Shown here piece by piece: positions 25,601 to 37,857 of a stretch of 64,000 nucleotides of DNA; the first letter of the stretch is position 1, and each line of letters begins with the position of its first letter. This stretch comes from Galbula dea (Eukaryota; Chordata; Aves; Piciformes; Galbulidae). The stretch is taken from NCBI GenBank assembly GCA_013399015.1, contig VWZX01008168.1:124001-188000 (forward strand). The letters run 5' to 3'. Position numbers and translations under genes: made by a program. The notes beneath the pieces are model-generated. The model was not told the origin of the DNA and did not search any database. It was given only the letters and a program-made list of their open reading frames with translations.

Positions 25601-25819
25601 GGGTTCTTGAAGGGCTTTGTTGAGCCATTGGCTTCATACTGTGAAGGCAAGGCAGAAAAAATGTCTCTTCACAAGAAGAGGGAGGTGGTAAGAAAGGCAG
25701 CAGGAGCAGAGTGCAGGAAGAGGAATGCAGTCTCTGCTGGAGAAAAGTGGACCCAGGTATGAAAACATGCTGAAGTGTCAAGGAGATAAGGAAGCAGCTG
25801 GAGCATAAAACAAACTGGC

Positions 25820-26014
25820 TCTGGAGTGAATATTTGAAGGTCTTCTTGCTTGATGGGGAAGAGGGCAGTGGTGGAGTCACCATCCTTGGAGGTTGTTGAA
25901 ATGTGTCCAGATGTGGTCCTTAGGGCCATGGTTTAGTGACATGGTGGTGAGAGGTGATGGTTGGACTTGATGATCTTAGAGGTCTCTTCCAACCTTCATG
26001 ATTCTGTGATGACT
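25820..26014 (+). repeat. CR1: CR1 3' fragment
   Basis: 'gtggtggagtcaccatcctt' to 'ccttcatgattctgtgat'. Confidence 0.85.
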
Positions 26015-27599
26015 GCTTGTAAACTCAGGAAATGCAGAGTGTGGAAGGTCCCTGCATGGGTCAGGGGAGCAGAGATGGGTGCAGCAATTAAAACTGGAAT
26101 GACTAGGTCTGCAAGGCTTGGCTGCTGAACTGGCACCTTGAGAAGTTTCAGCTTGAAGTGTGGCTATGTTGAAAGGTTGCTTCTCTTCTGGGGGACCAGG
26201 TGGCATGCAGAGACTTTCCTTCACCAGCAATGTTTCTGTTTCAGGCCTTGCCTGAGACTCCCTGAGCCTGGCCCAGGGCTGTACACGTGGGTCTCTGTCA
26301 AGCTGAGTTTGCAAAGGATTTGGTTTCCCCAGTGAGTGGAATAGAGTTGGTCTCTGGAGCCAACCTGCTGAAGTCACCTGGTGGAAATGCCACCAGAAGA
26401 AGACAAAACCCTCTCTTTTCAGTAGTGCTCTGGAGATGAGAACTGTTCAGACTTCTGCTGCAGAGGGTTTGGACTCATCTGTGGATCAACCATCCATGAG
26501 GTTCTTCAGAAATGTGTAAAGGTTCCTGTGCCTGGGGACATCTGTCCCACAGCAGGGACATCACTGCCTGGTGGTTTTGGGGAGGGAAGAGGTTTTTCAG
26601 GCTCTTCCTCATCCCTGCCACCAAAAATGTGTCTCTCTCTAAACAAGGAATTCACCAGGCTCCAGGGAGTCTGCAGAAAACATGCTGAGCATGCTGAAGC
26701 TGTAGGGAGGGTGGGGATTTGTAGTAGGGGTGAAAGACACTGGGGTGGGGAAAGCCCCCAGAAGAAAGAGCAGAGCAAGGGTTAAAAGGAAAGGCAGGTG
26801 TTGACTGCCCTGGAGCACCCTGTGCCTGACTTCTTTCAAACAATTGACCTCAGATAAGAGTCTCCAGAAGACAAAGAGCTGGATGGGAGCCATAAAACCC
26901 CCAGATAAAGCAAAAGAAAGAAGTGGGAGGTTGAGGAATTTCACCTCAGAGGAGCAAAAGCAAAAGGAAAGGGAAGAAAACCCAGGCTCCTCTCTCTAAA
27001 GGCTGTGAAAGGCAAGTCCAGGATCAGTTTGTTGTGGTCCACCAAGAACCTCAGAGGCATGGTGTGAACTCTTGGCTCCCTTTGCCATTGGCCAGATACC
27101 TGTTGGGATCAGATGAAATCCATGAGGATGAGTGTGAGAAGGAAAGCTCCACTCTGCTAGAGATCTGCTAGGAGAAATTGGCTTTGTCCTCTTGGAAGTT
27201 CTTGCTGTAAGTTTTATTGCCCTCATTTCCTGCAGACTGCAGAAAGGGAGTTTCTTGTTCCCAGGAGCAAGGTCTGCACTTGCTGATTAACATCTACAGC
27301 TTGGAGGAAGGTCCCAGATGAGCTGTTGCTGAGCCTTGGGCACAGAGCCAGTGCCTGTTTGCTGGCCAAGGAAGATTGAACTTCTGTAACCCCTCTAACA
27401 TGATGACAGTGCTTGGTTTGGTGCTCAGGGATTTACCTAGGGGAGGAATCAGCTGGAAGAGGAGAAAATCGTGTCATTCATGCTCTGCAGAAGCTGACTC
27501 TGCACTCACTGCCTCAGCACTGCTGTTGACTGAGGTCCTGGGAACCTTTGGAGATGTTCTAGGGGGCTGAAGATGCTCTGGGAGTAAAGATCCTATGTG

Positions 27600-27765
27600 A
27601 TGAGGGTGGAAGAACATCTTTGGGTCACCTCTTGCTATACATTGGAATGCATTTGGCTTTGAGCAACCTGATCTAGTGGAAGTTGCTCCTGCCCATGGCA
27701 GAGGGGTTGGAGCTAGATGACCTTTAAGGTCTCTTCCATCCCAACCCATTCTATGAGTCTGTGGT
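27600..27765 (+). repeat. CR1: CR1 3' fragment
   Basis: 'gagcaacctgatctagtgga' to 'cccattctatgagtct'. The 5' part is weak. Confidence 0.75.
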
Positions 27766-27775
27766 AAAGCAAAGC

Positions 27776-27850
27776 CATAGAATCATGGAATATTTTGGGA
27801 TAGAAGAGACCTTTAAAGGTCATCTAGTCCAAGCTTCCACATCAAGCCTG
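27776..27850 (-). repeat. CR1: short CR1 tail fragment
   Basis: 'catagaatcatggaatattt' plus about 55 bp. It lies 10 bp from the forward fragment before it. Confidence 0.75.
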
Positions 27851-28904
27851 AACCCCCCAGTTCTGCCCTAGTGAAGGCAACCAGCACCCACAATGGCTAC
27901 ATGGGGATGTCAGAAAGGAGATGGAGGAAATCAGCAGATGCAGCTGAGTTCTTTCTCCCTCCCCAGTGGAGACACCACTGAGATGCTGAGGACAGTGTTT
28001 CTCAGTCAGGCTTTGATGCACCTTGATAATGATGTTCAAACTGCTGGTGCTGGAGGCAGCTCTCCACCTCTTCACTATAGATTAGGTGCTAGGAGACCTT
28101 TCTGCTCCTAGCCAAAAGCTCCTTTGCTGCTGTGTGAACCCTAAAGCAAGAAGTAGGGAGAATGGAGCAGCCCAGGCCTTCCTTCTGGAGAAGAGATTGG
28201 AAGGATCTCATCCCACCACAAACCACCTGACACTTCCCTGGCTGAAGTGTAAGATTTCCCAATGGATTGAAGAGTTCCATCGAGGTCACCTTCTTCATCA
28301 TGATTCTTGCCCTCAGTTTGACACATGTTAACAGTTGCAGTCTGTTACAGCATCTACCACAGCTTCTGGTTTCTGCCAGATTGCTGCCCAGGGAGGCTTC
28401 CTCATCCTGTATGAGTGCAGATGTTGATGGGTCCACACTAACTGTAGAGCTTTGTGGTTTTCCTTCCTAAATAACATCCTCTTTCTCAGGCTATCACTCA
28501 CATTTTATTACAGTCACCCAGAGCTCTCCTACTTCCAGGTTCTTTCCATTTGCCACCTGCAGGCTCAATGGGGCTTGTTCTCTGACCCATCATTCACAGC
28601 AGTAGTTGGAATATTGCACTGTATCAGAGGCAGGAATGTCACAGAAAGGTCCTGTTTGATCTTTCCACTTGGACAGCAAACTGCAGACAGTTCTTTGCTC
28701 CTGATTTTAGCTGGCCTGTGTCTTCTTAGCTTTGCTAATGAGACTCTCAGGAGATAAGGTACCAACTGCTTCATTGTCATGGAGCTATGGGGCAGGTAAA
28801 GCTAACTCCAGGTGTAGTCATCCTCTCACAGGTAGGAGGTAACAGCCACCTGTCACAAAGCTCTTGTTGTTCATCCTCCTCTCCTTGAGAGTCCCTCCAC
28901 CACT

Positions 28905-29399
28905 GCAAATTGTTTGATGACTACAAGGAGGACATGGAGGTGCTGGAGTGTGGCCAGAGAAGGGCAAGGAAGGTGGGGAAGGGTCTAGAGCACAAGGGTT
29001 GTGAGGAGCAGCTGAGGGAAGTGGGGTTGGTTAGCCTGGAGAAGAGGAGGTTCAGGGGAGACCTTCTGGCTCTCTGCAGCTCCCTGAGAGGAGGCTGGAG
29101 CCAGGGGGGGCTTGGGCTCTTCTGCCAAGGAACAAGTGATAGGAGAAGAGGAAATGGCCTCAAGTTGCACCAGGAAAGGTTTAGATTGGATATAAGGAAA
29201 TATTTCTTCATGGAAAAGGTTGTCAAGGCCTGGCCCAGGCTTCCCAGGACAGTGGTGGAGTCACCATCCCTGAAGGGATTTATAGGCTGTGTAGATGTGG
29301 TGCTGAGGGTGCATTGGTGGCCTGGCAGTGCTGGTTAATGGTCAGACTCCATGATCTTAAAGGTCTTTTCCAACCTAAATGATTCTGTGATTCTATGAT
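28905..29399 (+). repeat. CR1: CR1 fragment
   Basis: A near-complete 490-bp 3' copy with the 'gagcacaagggttgtgagga' block, ending 'gattctgtgattctatgat'. Confidence 0.92.
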
Positions 29400-29805
29400 C
29401 TCTCTGCTGTGAGGCCGGCTGAGAGAGTTGGGATTGTTCTGCCTGGAGAAGAGAAGGCTCCAGGGAGACCTTACTGCAGCCTTTCAGTAATTAAAGGAGC
29501 TTATAAGAAAGTCAGGGAGAGACTTTTCAGCAGGTCCTGTTGTGGTAGGACAAGGGGTGATGGTTTGAAACTAAAAAAGGGAGATTTAGACTACCTAGAA
29601 GGAAGAAACTTTTCACACTGAGGATGGTGAGAGCCTGGCCCAGGCTGCCCAGAGGGGTGGGAGATGTCCCAGCCCTGGAAACCTTTAAGGTCAGGTTAGG
29701 CAGTGCTCTGAGCAACCTGATCTAGTTGAAGAAGTCCCTGTTGGCTGCTGGGAGGTTGGACTAGATGACCATGAAAGGTCCTTTCCAACCCAAACCATTC
29801 TCTGT
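29400..29805 (+). repeat. CR1: CR1 fragment of a second subfamily
   Basis: Abuts the previous copy in the same orientation but carries the 'aaggctccagggagacctta' type body and the 'gttggctgctgggaggttgg' end. Confidence 0.85.
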
Positions 29806-30751
29806 TCTGTTGGCAACTTCACCTCTGACCCTTTTGACATCTGTCATCCCTGGGCATAGCTTACCAGCATGCTCAGATCAGTGAGATTCAGCCTCTTCTT
29901 GTTTCTGCTGTTTAAAAATGTTTCAAACCAGACATTGGGCCTCAGGACAAAAAAAATCCATGAAGTTACTGGAGCATCTTTGGTTGGTTGTGGTTGTCCT
30001 CTTGGGAAACCAATTCCTTTTAATCCAGGCAGTGAGAAACATCTCAAAACCCTGGATCCTTCCACATGTGCTACCAAAACACAGCAGATCTCCAAAGCCA
30101 TGCTTCAGACAAACCAAAGACCTCATTTAGCCATCAAATACAACATCTCATCCACCAAAAAAAAAGAAACCAACTACCCTTGAATTGTTTGGATGAGCTC
30201 TGATTCCCCCCAGAGCACAGCTGAGCGAGTGATGCTGCCAACTCTTCCTCTTTGTTTTGTTTTGCAGGGGCTATGACCAAAAAGCTCTGAGCTGTTTGTG
30301 TTAGTCTCTGGCTATTTGCCCTTCTTCTTCTTTGTAGACACCCCCAGGCCTCCTACAGAGCTTTTTTGTCTCCCTTTCAGCTGCAGCTCTTGCAGGGAGA
30401 GGAGGGAACAAAGATCCTGGAGGGCAAAGCCAAAGAAAAGCCAGCACATTCCAGCACCTTTACACCAGGAACATGGCTTTGTAGAAACCATCTCACAGCC
30501 TCTAAAGGAGCAGAGTTGGCAGCTGCTGTCAGGTTGGTTTGGCTTTCAGTGAAGGAGGAAAAATAGGTATGGGGACATCATCTTTTCCAGCTGGAGCAGG
30601 TCCATGAGGAGGCAATGTGTGGGCAATTCCTAGGGCAGTGCTCACATGCTGCCCTTCTCTCTCCATGCTTGTTCCCTGCTGTTGTTTCTCCTTTCTCATC
30701 CATGTTTACTCTTTTCCTTCTCCCCAGGCTCATCAGAGTAGGACAATAACT

Positions 30752-30915
30752 CATAGAATAGGTTGGGTTGAAAGAGATCTTAAAGATCACCTAGTGCCAA
30801 CCCTCCTGCCATGGACAGGGACACCTTCCATTAGATCAGGTTGCTCAAAGCCTCATCCAACTTGACCTTGAACACTTCCAAGGATGGAAAATCCACAACT
30901 TCTCTGGGCAAGGAT
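30752..30915 (-). repeat. CR1: CR1 3' fragment
   Basis: 'catagaataggttgggttga' through 'ccacaacttctctgggcaa'. Confidence 0.85.
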
Positions 30916-31462
30916 GATGCTCCTTTCAAAATGTGATCCCCTACAAGAGCAAAGAGCCAGAGGAGCTAGAAAATGCTCCCTGCTGAGGCTGGAGGAGTGT
31001 CCAAAACAAGCTCAACCTCTACCTGCTTGTCTCTGAACTGCTTGGCTGATGTGTGACAGGCACCTTACTGTGAGGAGAAGATCCTGAACATCCTCTCTGT
31101 GCTGACATAACCACTGAGGTGTTACCTGTGTTCCAGTTGTTATTCCTCACACTGCTTGGAAACTCAGAGACCAAACTATTTCTTCAAGGATCTCTTCAGA
31201 GCTCTAATGCTTTGGAGCCTGAACATGTCAGAAGGGCTCTCTTGGATGTGTTTTCTTAGGTGCCTTGGATGTCTGGGGACACTTAGGATTCAAGTAGGCT
31301 TAGGAAATCAATGGGATCTCAGCACCTAACTTCTTTAGACTCTCTCCTAAATACCAGGAGAAGCTCAGCTGCAAAACACAACTCTGAGAGCAGAAATGAT
31401 CCCACAGCAACACCTTTGTATTTCATCCAACAATGCCTTCAGGTAGAGATCATCCTAACCCA

Positions 31463-34400
31463 TCACAGTCCACGTGCAAAGATGGAAGTGATACTGGCCA
31501 GGACACCCAGGGACATCACTCCATAGCTGCTTCTTTTGCTGCTGACTCCATTCACATTGCACAGGGGTTTCTCACAACAAGAAACTCTCTGGTGGGTTTG
31601 GTTTTGTTGCTGACTTGTTGCTGGACACGTTGAAGAACACATCTTAGAGATGGTGTATTTAGGCTTGTTGGGCTCTGCTGTAGAAGAGAAGGGGGAAAGA
31701 AAGAAGAAGAGGAGAATATAAGAGTTATTCTCAATCTGTTTTCATGGCTAAATCTGCATGGGTGAATAAAAGAAGGCCAGGAACTAGTATTCAAGGCAAA
31801 GATTTCCTCTGCTCAGGACCAGCAACAGTGTGGCCATGTTCACATTGCTGCAACATGATGCTGGCCTTCTCTGGGCAACAGGTTTCATCTCTGGCTTTCA
31901 GTTCAAGCTGTCTGAAGCTATGAGCTTGGTTAGCCTGGAGAAGAGGAGGCTCAGGGGAGACCTTCTCACTCTCTGCAACTCCCTGAGAGGAGGTGGTAGT
32001 AAGGTAGGGACTCAGTCTCTTCTCCCAGGTAAGAAGTGATAGGACAAGAGGAAATGGCTTCAGGTTGCAACAGGAGAGGTTCAGGTTGGATATTAGGCAG
32101 AATTTCTTCCCCCTGAGGGTTTCAGGCATTGGTCCAGGCTGCCTAGGGCAGTGGTGGAGTCACCATCCCTGGAAGTGTTCAAAACCCATGGAGCTGTGGT
32201 GTTTGGGGCCATGGTTTAATGGTGAGCATGGCAGTGTTTGGGTGGATGCTTGGACTTGATGACCTCAGAGGTCTCTTCCCACCATAATGATTCTATGATT
32301 GCCATAGCTAGAGCTAGCTGCAATGGTCAGCAGAAAGCTTTTGGGGGGAAGCTACCCAGGAAGCAATGCCCACAGCCCCAGGTTTGACTTCACTCTCTGG
32401 TGCTGCTTCCTATACCTTCAGCATTTCCCCAACCCCTGAGAAAGCTCCCAAGTCCTCTATCACCACTGGAGTGACTGTGATAAGGAACACCAAGGTCAAT
32501 ATTTCCTACCAGCTGGTGACTGGAGGCTCTTGTTGCCACATGTGGCCATGCCTAGGCTGAAAGCCCATTCCTGGGGCTGCTCCTCTACAGCACAAACAAG
32601 GTGTTGTTCAGAAACATACTTGTCCCAGAGTCATCACGGATGGTCAGGCAGTACTTGTCCTCCTCTGCACACATGGAGATGGTCAGGCAGTTCTTGTTGG
32701 ACTCTTCTCCTTGGCACACATAGCACAGGAGTGGGTAAGCTAGGACAAAAGAAAATAGGAAGAAAAAACACATTCTATGGCTTAGGAACCACAATCTCTA
32801 CCAGCTAGATACCTCATGTTCTTAGTTACAGCTTGAGGAGTGCTTGTGTGTCAATAACCAGGCTCTTTCTTCATCCCTTGACCCGTGGCAGCAAAGTTAA
32901 ATCTGTCTCTGCCTCACCCATCTCAGACTGGGAAGTGCTATTGATCTGTTTGCAATCTCCAGAAGCAGTTAGATGGGAGTGGAATTGAAGGGTTTGAGGT
33001 CTTTTATGATGCAGATCATTACTGAGCAAGAGCTGCTTTGTCCTGAGAGCTCTGCCAGCTCCTTTCTCCTGGGTAAGCCTCAGCAGGGCTTGACAGGGAG
33101 AACTTGAGGATGCTCAGAGCATTCTGAGGGAGGTGGACAATGCCCAGTGTCCTACTTCTCTGTCACCTGGCTCAGAGACCACTGTCACACATCCTTTCTT
33201 GTGGCCAAAGGCCTGACATTGAACTAGCCTAACCTCAGTCCTAGGAAGTGTGGCCAGAGCAGTCAGAGGCTGTGTGGAACTTCTCCATACTACTGCAAGA
33301 CAGAGAATAAATGAGAGATCTTAACCAAAAGCAGGGTTTCAGTGATAAGTGCAGATGTGGTGGGAGATCTGCAACACAGCTAAAGAAGATGGCTAGCAGG
33401 AAGGGCAGGCAGCAATGAGCTGCCTTGTCTGGCAAGGATGTAGGCACTTGACATGCTAGAAGGTGGGAGGATAGACCTCTGGAAAGGTCCTGTGAAGGAA
33501 TGATGAAGAGGAAAAAGAGGAAAAGCACAATCTGGATGAAGAACCACATGAAAGCATCTGCAGAACATTCTCCAGCTAGGCATGTGAGTTGATTTATGGC
33601 TTTTATGGTGCTGGCTGAGTTCTGAGCTTGTGAAATCACCCAAAATATGTGTTTTGGTGTGGAGGAGAGAGGAGGGGTTACTTTCAAACCAGATATTTTT
33701 GGAGAGGGAAGTCAAGGCACCCCAGAATGTTTTCTAAGCTCTTATTAAGTCAGGAGGCAGCTTGTTGGTATGGAAAGGGCAGAAAGCAGCTAGAGGACAC
33801 GTGCCTGTGAGTGCAGCTTTGTCTGATAAAGAGTTGGCAGTAGGAAAGGGGAAGGGCAACTGGAGGGCAGAGATATTATTAGATGAGAAGTTCCTGAGGA
33901 AAGGAGAGGAAAAAGTTATTACAGAATCCCAGAAGTTCAGCATGCTGAGCAAGAGCTGCAGGCTGGGGGCAAGAGGCTGGGGCCAGACTCTGCTCAGTGG
34001 TGGCCAGGGCCAGGCCAAGGGGCACTGGGCACACACTGGAAGCCAGGAGGTTGCAGCTGAGCAGGAGGAGAAGCTTGTTTGGTGTGAGGGTGTTGGAGCC
34101 CTGACCCAGGCTTTGCAGAGAGGCTGTGGAGTCTCCTTGTGTGGAGAGATTCCCAAGGCAGCTGGGGGTGACCCTGCTGGAGCAGGGGGGTTGGGCTGGA
34201 TGATCCCCAGAGGTCCCTTCCAACCCCAACCATGCTGGGATTCTGTGAAATGGAAGATGAGGAACAACTGGTTGAGTTATAATCAAGGACTGAAGAGTAA
34301 AGAGCAGGAGTCAACCACATCACATTACAGCCAGGAAAATCAATGTCACCCAAGGGAACACAAGGAGCAATGTCATGTGCAAGATATGCCAAGTGGCCTC

Positions 34401-36878
34401 TCCACTCTGGCAGGGTCTCAAGTTGGAACACAGATGATCATCTCTGGTGCTCTTCAAAAACTATGCAAAGCATTTGGAGAGAGACCAGAGGAGAGGGAGG
34501 AGCCATGGTCAGAGATCTTGCAAAGGTGACCTTGTAGAAAAGGTTGGAAGCATTGAGTTTGTGTATTAGAAATTAGAAAATGCTGAGGAGAGACACAGAA
34601 ACCTCCTTAGAATCACAGAAATGATGAATAATTCCAGGCTGGGCAATCTTCTTCATGGAAGTCTTTCAAGGACATATTAGACAAACATCTACCTGCTTTG
34701 GTCCAGCCCTGGAGCAGGGAAAAGGATTTTGATTGCCTTCTGGGCAGAAAATATCTATAGCAGTGAGTTCTGGGATGCAGATGGCAACAAACCTTCTTTG
34801 GTGGGCTGAGAGAGTAAGAGTTTTGATCCAAAGTTACTGATTAGGGTCTTGGATGGCATCCTGGCTACAGGAGAAGGATCAAACAACATCTCCAAGTCCT
34901 TTCTCCCTACATTAGGCCAGAAAGCTGTGATCTCTTGCTCTTGAAGTTGGAAGCTTTAGGATCAGAGTTCCTAGTTTTCTCCACTCTAGACTGGGCTCCA
35001 GAAAGATGCTGTCCTTAAGTCCTTTTGGAAGCTGAAACCAATATAAAAAGTCATCAGTCTGCTCCAGCAAGAAGGCATCTCCCCATGAACATGTGCCACC
35101 AGAGCTTTGGGTGTCTACCAGCTTCCCACACCATCCCAGGTAACACTGAGGGTGCTGCCTTTGATGGTTCCTCTCCTCTGCCCAGGTTGTGTCACTGCTT
35201 TCAGGAATGATGGGCACAAAATTCCTCTGAATACCCTTTGAATCCTCCTCTCTCCAGCCCAAAACTCACTGGAGCTTCTGATCTTCCAGCCATGCTGCAG
35301 AACCATCTGGCCAAAAGAGGTAGGAGTAAGAAGGAGTGTGTGGGGGGGGTTNNNNNNNNNNNNNNNNNNNNNNGGAGGGGGTGTTGATACAGCAGAGAGC
35401 AAGAATTAATGAGCTGTCTCTTTCTCAAGCCTCTGCTAGATAGGTATCATGGTTTCTGGGAAACCATCAAGTGTGGGGGAAATCTTGGCATGGTCATGAT
35501 TGCTATGTGCAAGGAGGGATGGAAGCAGCAGGTGGAGGAGGAGGAGGAGGAGGAGGAGGACATAGACTTCCCTTAGGGAGAAGGATGCCTTCAACATGAT
35601 GTGCACAGAAAAGCTCCTTCACCTCGACCTCTGTCAGTACAGCTTCTCACTGGGGCATGCAAGGATGATGCATGCAATCCTCACATGATCCATTTGGGCT
35701 CCTGGTGGACAGGAGGATGATCATGAGCCAACAATGCACCCTCACAGCCAAGAAGACCAAGGGCATCCTAGGATGCCTTGAGAAGAGTGTGGCCAGCAGG
35801 TTAAGGGAGGTTTTCCTCCCCTCCTCTACTCTGTGCTGGTGAGGCCCCACCTGGAGTCCTGTGTCCAGTTCTGGGCTGGCCAGTTCAAGAAGGACAGGGA
35901 ACTACTGGAGAGAGTCCAGCACAGGGCCACCAAGATGATGAAGGGAGTGGAGCATCTACCCTGTGAGGACAGGCTGAGAGCTGGGGCTCTTTAGCCTGGA
36001 GAAGAGGAGACTGAGGGGGGACCTCAGCAATGTCTATAAATATGTTAAGGGTCAGTGTCAGGAGGACACAGCCAGGCTCTTCTCAATGTCATCCAGTGTT
36101 AGGACAAGAGGCAATGGGAGCAAGTTGGAGCAGAGGAGGTTTAGTGTAAATATAGGGAATATCTTCTTCCCAGTGAAGGTGCAGAGCACTGGAACAGGCT
36201 GCCCAGGGAGGTTGTGGAGTCTTCCTCTCTGGAGACATTCCAAACCTGCCTGGACTCATTCCTGTGTGACCTCATCTAGGTGATCCTGCTCTGGCAGGGG
36301 GGTTGGACTGGATGATCTTTCTAGGTCCCTTCCAACCCCTAACATTCTGTATGATTTTATCTCCTAAGGAGGAAGAGACATGGGAAATCATGTGGCTTGC
36401 AATGGAGGAAGCAGCAGTAGAGAAAAGTCTATCAAGCACTGAAAAAAAACACCCATAAAAATTAGATATGTGTCTGTAAAACACTCAAACCCACCATAAA
36501 ATATATATATATATATATATTTATATAATGCTTTCTGGCACTTTCAACCTACATCATTTAGGATGATCCCACTGACCACTCACCCAGCACCTTATCACAC
36601 TCAGTGCTTCCTCTGGAAAGAAGAATCAGCTTATTTCTGCTTCTTCTTTCTCTTCTTCCTGCTCCACATCATGAATGAAGGTGCAAAAGGAAGTTGGTGG
36701 CATCATGGCCCCAGTGTTGCCATGCTGCAGAGATGATGACAACCCTCTAAAGTTTTGCCACCTGCAAAGGTTCCATCATCTTCTCTCTAAGCTTTAGCAT
36801 AACTTGTAGCAGCAGTAGAGGCTCACCTTGCTCCACACACAGGACAGCAGCCAAGAAGGTCACAAGGGCAGTCTTCAT
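31463..36878 (-). CDS. divergent LY6-family GPI-anchored protein (gene C)
   Basis: Coding exons are 36827-36878, 32620-32739 and 31463-31677, giving 128 residues. The first 17 residues are a signal peptide almost identical in type to those of gene E and LY6E (LAAVLCVEQ). All ten LU cysteines are present: 23, 26, 35, 41, 48, 71, 75, 91, 92 and 97. Leu36 is kept. After Cys48 the protein departs from LY6E: the linker to Cys71 is two residues longer, and the third loop replaces the N-x-G-x-A motif with a glutamine-rich stretch holding the sequon NQT (83-85). The C-terminal hydrophobic tail (109-124) supports GPI anchoring. Cysteine spacing equals that of LYPD2 rather than LY6E. The exon 3 acceptor is a CAGCAG tandem site. 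Function and ligand are unknown; it is best called LY6E-like by signal peptide and first loop. A TATA box precedes the ATG by 55 bp. No poly(A) signal was found. Confidence 0.85.
31918..32303 (+). repeat. CR1: CR1 fragment in gene C intron 2
   Basis: Forward copy, antisense to the gene, ending 'ccataatgattctatgatt'. Confidence 0.9.
33935..34252 (+). repeat. CR1: CR1 fragment in gene C intron 1
   Basis: 'gagcaagagctgcaggctgg' to 'ccatgctgggattctgtga'. Confidence 0.9.
35352..35373. other. assembly gap (22 N) in gene C intron 1
   Basis: Unknown bases lie between a T/G run ending in eight G and a GGAGGGGG run, so the gap interrupts a G-rich tract. Only intron sequence is affected. Confidence 0.97.
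35534..35560. repeat. (GGA)n microsatellite
   Basis: About nine GGA triplets in gene C intron 1. Confidence 0.9.
35690..36358 (+). repeat. CR1: CR1 fragment in gene C intron 1
   Basis: A 670-bp forward copy with the older 'ggccaccaagatgatgaagg' and 'cagccaggctcttctcaatg' blocks. Confidence 0.9.
36500..36527. repeat. (AT)n microsatellite
   Basis: About ten AT dinucleotides followed by TTATATA, in gene C intron 1. Confidence 0.95.
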
Positions 36879-36926
36879 CTCCACCAGATCCTCTCCACTG
36901 CAGTGGGAAGATGTTTGGAGGGCAGG

Positions 36927-36933
36927 TTATATA
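36927..36933 (-). promoter_or_regulatory. TATA box of gene C
   Basis: TATATAA on the minus strand sits 55 bp before the gene C start codon, inside the block AGGTATATAACCTGCCCT, which is nearly shared with gene D. It implies a 5'UTR of about 25-30 nt without a noncoding exon. Confidence 0.75.
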
Positions 36934-37547
36934 CCTTTCGCACAGCAGCAGTTTTACAGGTTCCAGATAGCTCATGGCTGCTCATGAAATCAACCCAAGG
37001 GTGTGTAATGTGCATGTGGGAGTTCTTCATGCTGGAGCCCATGGAACTGGCTGGCACCTTGGGGGAAAGTCCTTTTAGCAAGACATTTCCTGCTCTTCTG
37101 GTCCTGTTAGTGATGGGAAATGAGGTTCTGCTCTCTTCTGCTCCAAGCTTCCTCCTTCCATTCCTCCCAGCAGAAGAAAGAGCTGCTCTGATGAAATACT
37201 GGAGCCTAGAGGCATGGGGAGATGGTCCTAGGAGAGCCTTTTTCTGATCCCTTTGGACAGTTAATCAGGGCTCATCCTGTTCACTTGCTTTCATGATTCC
37301 CCAGAATGAGGAGGTCAGACTCCCAGCTGGCCTACCCTGGTTTATCCCCAATAAAATCACTGTATTTTACACTAAATCAGCCAATTGTTTGTTAAACAGA
37401 AGATGTTCCTCAAATTTCCATGTCAGCCTTCCTTTCCTTATGGATTTTCCACCTCCTGCAGTTAATCTCTCTGCTTGCTCCTCTCTTGGTTGCCATTCTC
37501 AAACCCCTTGCACACTTCTGTATTTCACCCAGTTTTGCCTCTATTCA

Positions 37548-37605
37548 CAGCATCACAGAATCATGAAGGTTAGGAGAGACCTCTAAGATCATCAAGATCA
37601 CTTCC
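37548..37605 (-). repeat. CR1: CR1 tail fragment
   Basis: Only 'catcacagaatcatgaaggt' and about 35 bp more. Confidence 0.7.
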
Positions 37606-37857
37606 CAAACTGCCTCTTTTCCAATCTCTCCTCTTAAATCACATGTTCTACTTCTAGTCCCTTGTTGCTCTCCTCTGAATTTCTTTAATCTTTGGGGGGT
37701 TTTTACACACTCTGGGAAATAGACCCAAATACAAGATGCATTTGCAAGATCTCAAGCTACCAACACAGCAGAGCTTCTTCTACAGGGAGAATAGTCCTGG
37801 ACAGCAGGTAGCAGAATGTGCAAAAGAAGGAATGGTCAAACCTCCTTTTGTGGCTTT

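Larger units (their letters stand above)
24481..31462. other. LY6E-gene C intergenic region
   Basis: Apart from the CR1 copies listed, no gene or RNA feature is supported. The stretches 26.0-27.6, 27.9-28.9, 29.8-30.7 and 30.9-31.4 kb are unannotated unique-looking sequence. Part of the low-coordinate end of 30.9-31.4 kb may be gene C 3'UTR. Confidence 0.55.

Noticed and set aside
28089..28436. Minus-strand cysteine-containing frame (SCGRCC) in the LY6E-gene C interval
   Set aside because: The cysteine order does not fit an LU domain and no splice sites frame it.
32366..32560. Plus-strand frame ending in an SCC...C motif that recalls an LU exon
   Set aside because: It lacks the other cysteines and the Cys-Asn end, is antisense within gene C intron 2, and is likely a coincidence.
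33762..34529. 255-codon plus-strand open frame, the longest in the window
   Set aside because: Its middle third is a forward CR1 copy and the flanks show no domain or exon signals. It lies in gene C intron 1.
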